Source of the DNA: Pseudomonas sp. 6D_7.1_Bac1
GTDB taxonomy: Bacteria > Pseudomonadota > Gammaproteobacteria > Pseudomonadales > Pseudomonadaceae
DNA length: 40,358 nucleotides
Direction: 5' to 3'
Assembly (NCBI RefSeq): GCF_025465945.1
Contig: NZ_JANLNW010000059.1
Coordinates: 1 to 40,358, forward strand
The notes beneath the pieces are model-generated. The model did not search any database and was not told where the DNA came from. It saw only the letters and a program-made list of their open reading frames with translations. How positions within the stretch are numbered: the first letter of the stretch is position 1; each line of letters opens with the position of its first letter. Made by a program: the position numbers and the translations under genes. This document shows, piece by piece, positions 10,125-16,338 of this stretch.

Positions 10125-10985
10125 TCAGGCTAGCGCGTCGAGGTTCAGGTGCAGGTTGTCGATCAACCGGGTCGTGCCCAGGAAAGCGGCTACCAGGATC
10201 ACCAGGTCACGGTCATCCGCGGTCGCTGGACGCAGGGTCAGCGCGTGGCGTATTTCCAGGTAATCAGGACGCAAACCGGCCGCCGTGAGTTGCTCGATCT
10301 GTCGGGCCAGGAGCGTCGGGTAATCGCGTTCTCCCTGTTTGATTGTCTCGGCGATTTCGCTCAGCGTGCGATACACCACCGGCGCGATGGCCCGCTGTTC
10401 TTCGCTGAGGAAACCATTGCGCGAGGACAGCGCCAGGCCGTCGGCGGCCCTTACCGTGGGTTCGCCAATGATCTGGATCGGCATGTTCAGGTCATGCACC
10501 AGCGCGCGAATCACCGCCAGTTGCTGGAAGTCTTTCTGGCCGAAGATCGCCAGGTCCGGCTGGACCATGTTGAACAGCTTGCTGACCACCGTCGCCACAC
10601 CTTCGAAATGCCCAGGGCGGCTGGCGCCACACAGGCCTTCAGAGAGCTGCGGAACGCTGACGCGGGTCTGGCCGGCCATGCCGTCCGGATACATTTCCTC
10701 GACTGTTGGCGCGAACAGCAGATGGCAGCCGGCTTGCAGCAGTTTCTCCTGGTCGGCGGCCAGGGTCCGCGGGTACTTGTCGAGGTCTTCGCCGGCGCCG
10801 AATTGCAGCGGGTTGACGAAAATGCTCGCGACCACAAAGTCCACCCGTTGGGCAGCCTTGGTGACCAGCGCTACGTGGCCACTGTGCAGATTGCCCATGG
10901 TCGGCACGAAGCCGATACGTTTGCCTTCGCTGCGGGCGCGGGCTACGGCGGCACGCAGTTCGCGTACGGTTTTGACAGTGTTCAT
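10125..10985 (-). CDS. panC: Pantothenate synthetase (pantoate--beta-alanine ligase)
   Basis: A 286-residue cytoplasmic ligase that joins pantoate and beta-alanine using ATP. It belongs to the nucleotidyltransferase superfamily: PTMGNLHSGH (about 28-37) contains the HxGH site, followed by SIFVNPLQFG, the FGQKDFQQLAVIR region (about 147-160), and LSSRNGFL (about 184-191), the KMSKS-like loop that binds ATP. Length is normal. Its ATG overlaps the panB stop by 4 bases (ATGA), so the two are translated together. Confidence 0.98.
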   Translation of the reverse strand: MNTVKTVRELRAAVARARSEGKRIGFVPTMGNLHSGHVALVTKAAQRVDFVVASIFVNPLQFGAGEDLDKYPRTLAADQEKLLQAGCHLLFAPTVEEMYPDGMAGQTRVSVPQLSEGLCGASRPGHFEGVATVVSKLFNMVQPDLAIFGQKDFQQLAVIRALVHDLNMPIQIIGEPTVRAADGLALSSRNGFLSEEQRAIAPVVYRTLSEIAETIKQGERDYPTLLARQIEQLTAAGLRPDYLEIRHALTLRPATADDRDLVILVAAFLGTTRLIDNLHLNLDALA

Positions 10986-11782
10986 GCAGAGAATCCGTGT
11001 TCAGCGCCAGGGAAGGTCACCGCTTTGACTTCGCTGACGTAAGCGCTCAGGGCGGCGTGAATGCTGTCCTTGCCGGCCATGAAGTTCTTCACGAACTTCG
11101 GCGAGCGGCCGGTGAGCGACAGGCCGAGCATGTCGTGCAGGACCAGCACCTGACCGTCGGTGGCATTGCCTGCGCCAATGCCGATCACCGGAATCTTCAC
11201 CGCTTGAGTGATTTCGTGGGCCAACTCGCTCGGTACACACTCGAGCAGCAGCATCGCCGCGCCGGCCTGTTCCAGGGCAATCGCGTCGGCACGCATCTGC
11301 CGGGCCTGGTTTTCATTGCGGCCCTGGACTTTATAGCCACCCAGAATGTTCACCGACTGCGGCGTCAGCCCCATGTGCGCGCACACCGGGATACCGCGTT
11401 CGGCCAGCAGACGAATCGAATCGGCCAGCCACAGCGCGCCTTCGACCTTGACCATGTGTGCACCGGCCTGCATCAACAGGGCACTGTTGGTCATCGTTTG
11501 TTCGAGGGTGGCATAGGCCATGAACGGCAGGTCAGCGAGGATCAAGGCGTCGGTGTTGCCACGCTTGACCGCCGCGACGTGGTAAGCCATTTCCGCGGTG
11601 GTCACCGGCAGGGTGCTGTCGTGTCCTTGCAACACCATGCCAAGGGAGTCGCCCACCAGCAACACTTCAACGCCCGCCTCATTGCAGGCGTGGGCGAAGG
11701 TGGCGTCGTAGCAGGTCAGCATGGTGATTTTTTCACCCTTTTGCTTGAGGCTCTGCAGGGTGGTCAAGGTAATAGCGGGCAT
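10982..11782 (-). CDS. panB: Ketopantoate hydroxymethyltransferase
   Basis: A 266-residue enzyme that transfers a hydroxymethyl group from 5,10-methylene-tetrahydrofolate to alpha-ketoisovalerate, the first step of pantothenate synthesis; its keto acid comes from the IlvC pathway, also in this window. Family motifs: TCYDATFAHACNEAG (about 23-37), LVGDSLGMV with the metal-binding Asp (about 43-51), GHDSTLPVT, KVEGA, AHMGLTPQSV and LLLECVP with the catalytic Glu near 181. The ATG at 11782 is preferred over one 15 bases upstream because it gives the usual MPAITL N-terminus and has GAGG nine bases before it. Confidence 0.97.
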   Translation of the reverse strand: MPAITLTTLQSLKQKGEKITMLTCYDATFAHACNEAGVEVLLVGDSLGMVLQGHDSTLPVTTAEMAYHVAAVKRGNTDALILADLPFMAYATLEQTMTNSALLMQAGAHMVKVEGALWLADSIRLLAERGIPVCAHMGLTPQSVNILGGYKVQGRNENQARQMRADAIALEQAGAAMLLLECVPSELAHEITQAVKIPVIGIGAGNATDGQVLVLHDMLGLSLTGRSPKFVKNFMAGKDSIHAALSAYVSEVKAVTFPGAEHGFSA

Positions 11783-12144
11783 GTAAGGGATCCTCATTCA
11801 GGCGCTTGGAAAACTACTGCGAGTAACGCGCGTGATTCTTCATTTACTCAGGCGCACGGTCTTGTGTTGTGCTTGAAAAGCCTGGATTGCGCCCTGTAGT
11901 GCCGGGTTGGCGGCAGCGGGACGCCTATAGTCGTGAGGAGAACTCGGGAAGTCAATTGGGTGTGTTACCGCAATGTTACGCCGTTGGTGTTACCGGCGTT
12001 ACTGATGCGATTCAGCAGGTTCTGCAGGAGCAACACCGACCAATGTGGGAGCGAGCCTGCTCGCGATAGCGGACTATCAGCCAACATTTTCGTTGAGCGT
12101 TCAGCCGCCATCGCGAGCAGGCTCGCTCCCACAGGTGATTTATG
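11783..12144. other. Gap between folK and panB: GTTAC repeats and a REP doublet
   Basis: A 362-base non-coding gap. It holds REP doublet 4 at its folK side, and at 11963-12002 four same-direction GTTAC pentamers (three as TGTTAC), the last two within an ACGCCG / CGGCGT inverted repeat (11978-11983 and 11994-11999). The panB promoter should lie between these and 11782. I see no open frame worth calling. Confidence 0.6.
12044..12133. repeat. REP doublet 4
   Basis: Inverted REP pair TGTGGGAGCGAGCCTGCTCG (12044-12063) and CGCGAGCAGGCTCGCTCCCA (about 12112-12131), just downstream of the folK stop. The loop has CAGCCAACAT...GTTGAGCG, related to doublets 2 and 3. Confidence 0.9.
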
Positions 12145-12630
12145 TCAGGTCTGGGGGAGGCGTTCCAACCCGACAAACGGACAAGCGGCGAGCAGCTCGT
12201 GCAGGTGACGGCCGTCCGCCAGTTGCAGGTCCGCTGGCGCCAGTTCGGCCAGCGGGTAGAGCACAAAAGCTCGGGCCTGCAGGTGGTAGTGGGGGACTTT
12301 GAGGCGGGACTCGTCGATCAGTCGATTGCCGAACAGCAGGATATCCAGATCCAGTGTGCGCGGGCCCCAGCGCTCATGGCGCTCGCGGCCCTGGTCGATT
12401 TCGATGGCTTGCAGCGCATCGAGCAGTTCAAGTGGCGCAAGCGTGCTGTCGAGCGCGGTGACCGCGTTGGTGTAACGCGGCTGACCCGGCAGCAAGGAGT
12501 CGCTTTGATAGAAGGTCGAAACTCCCACCAGCGCTGTCCGGGGTAACTGCGCGAGTGCTTCAACGGCGCTGCGCAGTTGTTCCACCGGGGCCGCGAGGTT
12601 GCTGCCCATGCCAACGTAGATGCGTTCCAT
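12145..12630 (-). CDS. folK: 6-hydroxymethyl-7,8-dihydropterin pyrophosphokinase
   Basis: A 161-residue cytoplasmic enzyme of folate synthesis that transfers pyrophosphate from ATP to the pterin alcohol. The IYVGMGSNL start, STFYQSD, QPRYTNAV and the signature RWGPRTLDLDILLFG (about 85-99, with the magnesium-binding DxD) are all present. ATG at 12630 is chosen over a 31-codon extension because the family begins with this IYVGLGSN-like strand. Its start lies 4 bases after the pcnB stop, so pcnB-folK are one transcript; this order is common in Pseudomonas. Confidence 0.97.
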   Translation of the reverse strand: MERIYVGMGSNLAAPVEQLRSAVEALAQLPRTALVGVSTFYQSDSLLPGQPRYTNAVTALDSTLAPLELLDALQAIEIDQGRERHERWGPRTLDLDILLFGNRLIDESRLKVPHYHLQARAFVLYPLAELAPADLQLADGRHLHELLAACPFVGLERLPQT

Positions 12631-12634
12631 AGAC

Positions 12635-14038
12635 TTACTCGCCCGACGTACTCGGTGCGCCAGCAGCGCGTTTGCGCTTGGCACCACCGCTGCGGCGGCG
12701 TTTACGCGGCGCACCACTGGCACCGTCGTCCTTGCCGCTGAGGTCGCGGATCATGTCACGGCGTTCGCTTTCGTTGGCGTCCTGATAGTCAGTCCACCAT
12801 TCGCCCAGACCGTTGGTCTGTTCGCCAGCGCTCTCACGCAAGAGCAGGAAGTCGTAACCGGCACGGAATCGCGGGTTGTCCAGCAGCAGGTCGGCACGTT
12901 TGCCGCTGCGCCGTGGCAGGCGTTCCTGCATGTCCCAGATCTCGCGGATCGGCATGGTGAAACGTTTTGGAATCGCGATGCGCTGGCACTGCTCGCTGAT
13001 CAGTTCGTGAGCTGCTTCCTGCATGGCCGGAATCGGCGGCATGCCACGGTCCTGCAAACGCAGGACGCGGGCCGGCAAGGCTGGCCAGAGCAGGGCGGCG
13101 AACAGGAACGCGGGCGTCACCGGTTTGTTCTGCTTGATCCGCAGGTCGGTGTTGATCAGCGCTTCGCTGATCAAGGTGTGGGTGTAGGTCGGGTTGTGTT
13201 CCAGTGCTTCGGAGCTGGCCGGGAACAGTGGATCGAACAATTGCAGGTCGACCAGCATCTCGAAGGTGTCTGCGGCATGGCCCGAAAGGAACAGCTTCAA
13301 CACTTCTTCGAACAGCCGTGCCGACGGGATCTCGCGCAGCATTGGCGCTAGGCCGCGGATTGGTGCGGCCGAGTGCTTCTCGATGCCGAAGTCCAGCTTG
13401 GCGGCGAAACGCACCGCACGCAGCATCCGCACCGGGTCTTCCTGGTAACGCTGAGTCGGGTCGCCGATCAGTCGGATCAGGTGATTGCGGATATCGTGTA
13501 CGCCGTTGGCGTAGTCGAGAATGCGCTCGCTGACCGGATCGTAATACAGGGCGTTGATGGTGAAATCGCGGCGTTGCGCGTCTTCTTCCAAGGTGCCGTA
13601 AACGTTGTCGCGCAGAATGCGCCCGCTTTCGTTACGCGAGGACTGGTTGCTGTCTTCCTCTTCGTCGTTTTGCGGGTGATTGGCGCGGAAGGTCGCGACC
13701 TCAATGATTTCGCGGCCAAAATGGATGTGCACCAGTTTGAAGCGGCGACCGATGATCCGCGCATTGCGAAACTCGGCGCGAACCTGTTCCGGCGTGGCGC
13801 TGGTGGCGACGTCGAAATCCTTGGGGGTAATGTTGAGCAGCATGTCGCGCACACAGCCACCGACCAGGTAAGCCTGGTAGCCGGCGTTCTGCAGGCGTTC
13901 GACGATGTTCACCGCATAGCGGCTGAACTGAGCCCGTTGCAGCGAGTGTTGGCCGCTGTTGAGCACTTCAGGCGTGCTGCGAATGTGTTGCGTACGACGC
14001 AAGGGAGAACGGAATGACTGGAACAGCTTCTTCAGCAT
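12635..14038 (-). CDS. pcnB: Poly(A) polymerase I
   Basis: A 467-residue nucleotidyltransferase that adds 3' poly(A) tails to RNA and so promotes decay. The N-terminal domain has LVGGCVRDMLL (about 58-68), the metal-binding DFD at 74-76, RRDFTINALYYD and EDPVRMLRAVRFAAKLDF, all hallmarks of the class II family. The C-terminus is a basic tail (RKRRRSGG.KRKR) that would bind RNA. The Met of MLKKLFQSF is chosen as start: the frame stays open another 128 codons upstream, but that part runs through a repeat and the crcZ RNA and shows no protein similarity. No clear ribosome binding site is visible; E. coli pcnB also has an inefficient start. Confidence 0.94.
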   Translation of the reverse strand: MLKKLFQSFRSPLRRTQHIRSTPEVLNSGQHSLQRAQFSRYAVNIVERLQNAGYQAYLVGGCVRDMLLNITPKDFDVATSATPEQVRAEFRNARIIGRRFKLVHIHFGREIIEVATFRANHPQNDEEEDSNQSSRNESGRILRDNVYGTLEEDAQRRDFTINALYYDPVSERILDYANGVHDIRNHLIRLIGDPTQRYQEDPVRMLRAVRFAAKLDFGIEKHSAAPIRGLAPMLREIPSARLFEEVLKLFLSGHAADTFEMLVDLQLFDPLFPASSEALEHNPTYTHTLISEALINTDLRIKQNKPVTPAFLFAALLWPALPARVLRLQDRGMPPIPAMQEAAHELISEQCQRIAIPKRFTMPIREIWDMQERLPRRSGKRADLLLDNPRFRAGYDFLLLRESAGEQTNGLGEWWTDYQDANESERRDMIRDLSGKDDGASGAPRKRRRSGGAKRKRAAGAPSTSGE

Positions 14039-14147
14039 GGGATGCACTGTTTGAAGGAATGTTCGGCCAAAACGAAGAATGACCGCATGATGGGCGGGGA
14101 TTCTAGCATTTAGTCGGGGGATGGTGTAGGAAGCTGCGCGGATCTCC

Positions 14148-14293
14148 GTAGCAGCTGTCGAGCCTGCGAGGCAGCGTTCGGCGGCGAAGCCGTCGTAGAA
14201 TCTGAGATTGCGGTCTGTCAGGCAGTGAGAGGTGTATGCATTTACGACGGCTTCGCCGCCGAACGCTGCCTCGCATAGCTCGACAGCTGCTAC
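14148..14293. repeat. Long inverted repeat (second palindromic repeat class)
   Basis: Two arms of about 50 bases, 14148-14200 and 14241-14293, are almost perfectly complementary; the inner core is GCGTTCGGCGGCGAAGCCGT. The loop is about 40 bases. It is unrelated in sequence to the four REP doublets. It lies between crcZ and pcnB on the transcribed strand, so it would fold into a large hairpin in any crcZ read-through RNA. Confidence 0.85.
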
Positions 14294-14305
14294 AAGGGCC
14301 ATACG

Positions 14306-14679
14306 CCAGAAACCACAAGGGGAGCCGAAGCTCCCCAAGAAGTAGTTGCGTGCTCTATTTTTATTTTTGGTTTCGGGCTTCTTGTTTTTGTGTAACGCCC
14401 TTGCCATGAAGTTTTTCTTCATGGCCCTCCCAATCGGGAGTCAAGAGCAAACGGATTGCTTTGGTCGCTGTGTTGCAATGATCTGTGTGATCCAACCAGT
14501 TCAGGCTCTGCCTTAGGGCAGTTTTTGTTGTTCTCGGCCTGGTTGCGGGGCAAGCCCCAAATACAACGCCTCTCCAAAAGAATCAGTTAGCTACGCCTCT
14601 CGCCGTCTTGTTTTTATTGTGCGTGAGTCGATACGTCTTATTTTTATTGTCTTGTACATTGCTTGTTATTGTTCTTGTA
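14306..14679 (-). ncRNA. crcZ: CrcZ-type small RNA, Hfq/Crc antagonist
   Basis: No protein is expected in the 838-base cbrB-pcnB gap, where pseudomonads encode CrcZ on this strand. Seen here: a sigma-54 promoter (14690-14706), a transcript of about 370 bases matching known CrcZ lengths, and six A-rich motifs of the Hfq/Crc type read on the minus strand: ACAAGAACAATAACAAGC (14661-14678), about 14637-14655, 14607-14621, 14519-14535, 14379-14393 and 14355-14370. Internal hairpins occur at 14403-14425 (GCCATGAAG / CTTCATGGC) and 14427-14442. The 3' end is set at a GGGGAGC / GCTCCCC hairpin. CrcZ sequesters Hfq/Crc when poor carbon sources activate CbrB, releasing catabolic mRNAs. Ends are approximate. 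Confidence 0.9.
14316..14339 (-). terminator. Probable 3' hairpin of crcZ
   Basis: GGGGAGC-TTC-GGCTCCCC read on the minus strand, with an 8-base stem and tight TTCG-type loop, followed by CTTGTGGTTTCT. The U-tract is imperfect, so some read-through into pcnB is plausible. Confidence 0.6.
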
Positions 14680-14689
14680 CCAAACATAT

Positions 14690-14706
14690 AGCAGGCGCCG
14701 TGCCAA
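14690..14706 (-). promoter_or_regulatory. Sigma-54 promoter of crcZ
   Basis: The minus strand reads TTGGCACGGCGCCTGCT. It matches TGGCACG-N4-TTGCW at all but one base, with the correct 10-base GG-to-GC spacing. Transcription should start near 14679. It fits a CbrB-activated promoter. Confidence 0.85.
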
Positions 14707-14763
14707 CTTTTGCTAACCCCAGCAAAACAAGGGGTTAGGTGTCTTGATTGCTTTTTTTTGAGC

Positions 14764-14805
14764 CAAAAAAAGCCGGGGCTTCGTTACCGTAAGCCCCGGC
14801 TTTTG
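14764..14805 (-). terminator. Rho-independent terminator of cbrB
   Basis: AAGCCGGGGCTT / AAGCCCCGGCTT stem (about 14771-14782 and 14790-14801), followed on the minus strand by a run of seven T (14765-14771). It ends the cbrAB message before crcZ starts, so crcZ is a separate unit. Confidence 0.88.
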
Positions 14806-14829
14806 TTACGAGATAAAGCTGCGGTAACA
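14804..14829 (-). promoter_or_regulatory. Candidate CbrB upstream activating site
   Basis: An inverted repeat TGTTAC-N14-GTAACA, centred about 137 bases upstream of the predicted crcZ start. From memory this resembles the CbrB-binding palindrome reported for P. putida crcZ. A third GTTAC lies at 14783-14787. The site overlaps the foot of the cbrB terminator. Confidence 0.65.
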
Positions 14830-14876
14830 GTTTTTTCACACTTTCATGTGTGACTCGCACACTCGACAGGTGACGT

Positions 14877-16316
14877 TCAGCTCTCGCTGGCCACACCGGT
14901 CTTGCGCCGCGGTATGCCCAGGCGCTGACGGCGTTCCCACAGGCATTTGCGACTGACTCCGAGTTTGCGAGCCAGTTCGGTTTCGGTCATGTGATCCTGG
15001 TGTTCGAGGACGAAGTGCTGGAAGTAGTCTTCCAGTGACAGGTCTTCGGTGGGCTCGTGGCTGGTGTTACCGGCGCTGCCCTGTTGCGGTGCCAGGCCGA
15101 TGAACTCGTCTTCTTCCAGGTCACTGAGCTCGATGTCGATGCCCAGCAGCTCGGCAGAGATTTCCGGGCTCTCACAGAGGATGACGGCGCGCTCGACGGC
15201 GTTTTCCAGTTCGCGCACGTTACCCGGCCAGGAGTAATGGCGAATCGCCTGATCGGCGTCAGGAGCGAATTTCAGGTCAGTGCGATTCACGCGCGCACTC
15301 TGGCGGGCGAGGAAAGCATTGGCGATTTCGTTGACGTCCGCGCCACGCTCACGCAGAGCCGGCAGCTTCAGGGCAATGACGTGGAGACGGTAATACAAGT
15401 CCTCACGGAACTGGCCGATCTTGGCCAGGCTCTTCAGGTCACGGTGGGTTGCGGCGATCAGGCGTACGTCGACCTTCTGCGATTGCACCGAGCCCACGCG
15501 GCGGATTTCACCTTCCTGCAACACGCGCAGCAAACGCGCCTGGGCTTCAAGTGGCAGTTCGCCGATTTCATCGAGGAACAGGGTGCCGCCGTCGGCGGCT
15601 TCAACCAGACCGGCGCGACCGGCGCTGGCACCGGTAAACGCGCCTTTCTCGTGGCCGAACAGTTCGGACTCGATCAGGCTTTCCGGAATGGCTGCGCAGT
15701 TCACCGAAATCATCGGTGCCTTGGCACGCTTGGACAGGTTGTGCAGGGCGCGGGCCACCAGTTCTTTACCGGTGCCGGATTCGCCCTGAATCAGCACATT
15801 GGAATCGGTTGGGGCGACTTTACGGATTTTGCCGTACAGGTCCTGCATCGGTGGGCAGGAGCCGATGATGCCGATTTCGCCATTGCTGTTATCGACGGCG
15901 GACTTCGCCGAGCCGTTGGTTGCTTTGCCGAACGCAGCAGGCTCACCCACGGAGCCTTGCGCCGATTGCCGGTCGCGCAGGATCCGCGCCACGGCCTGGA
16001 GCATTTCGTCGTGGTCGAAAGGCTTGGCGATGTAGTCCACCGCGCCCATCTTCATCGAGTCGACCGCCGAGCGCAGGCTGGCGTAGCTGGTCATGATCAG
16101 CACCGGCTTGCCCTGGCCCAGCTTGATCAGTTCGGTGCCCGGTGCGCCCGGCAGGCGCAGGTCACTGACAATCAGGTCGAACGTGGGAATGCTGAAGCGT
16201 TCTTGTGCTTCCTGCACTGAACCGGCTTCGCTGACCTGGTACTGGTTACGTTCCAGCAGGCGGCGCAAGGCGGAGCGGATAATTGTTTCGTCTTCGACGA
16301 TCAAAATGTGCGGCAT
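14877..16316 (-). CDS. cbrB: Sigma-54-dependent response regulator CbrB
   Basis: A 479-residue NtrC-type activator. The receiver domain (1-118) has Glu8-Asp9 (VEDE), phospho-acceptor Asp52 (VSDLRLPG), a Thr/Ser at MTS and Lys98 (AKPF). The AAA+ domain (about 150-385) has Walker A GESGTGKE, the sigma-54 contact loop GAFTGA, Walker B GGTLFLDEIGELP and the R-finger region. A Fis-type helix-turn-helix (TETELARKLGVSRKCLWERRQRLG) ends the protein. It is phosphorylated by CbrA and activates crcZ and catabolic genes with sigma-54 RNA polymerase, controlling the carbon/nitrogen balance. The start is 22 bases after the cbrA stop. Assignment is supported by CbrA beside it and crcZ behind it. Confidence 0.97.
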   Translation of the reverse strand: MPHILIVEDETIIRSALRRLLERNQYQVSEAGSVQEAQERFSIPTFDLIVSDLRLPGAPGTELIKLGQGKPVLIMTSYASLRSAVDSMKMGAVDYIAKPFDHDEMLQAVARILRDRQSAQGSVGEPAAFGKATNGSAKSAVDNSNGEIGIIGSCPPMQDLYGKIRKVAPTDSNVLIQGESGTGKELVARALHNLSKRAKAPMISVNCAAIPESLIESELFGHEKGAFTGASAGRAGLVEAADGGTLFLDEIGELPLEAQARLLRVLQEGEIRRVGSVQSQKVDVRLIAATHRDLKSLAKIGQFREDLYYRLHVIALKLPALRERGADVNEIANAFLARQSARVNRTDLKFAPDADQAIRHYSWPGNVRELENAVERAVILCESPEISAELLGIDIELSDLEEDEFIGLAPQQGSAGNTSHEPTEDLSLEDYFQHFVLEHQDHMTETELARKLGVSRKCLWERRQRLGIPRRKTGVASES

Positions 16317-16338
16317 TGATTCGATTCTCTCGACGGTC

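Noticed and set aside
14039..14422. 128-codon in-frame extension of pcnB
   Set aside because: The region is the 3' half of crcZ and a palindromic repeat; the translation shows no poly(A) polymerase similarity and the family starts at MLKKLF.
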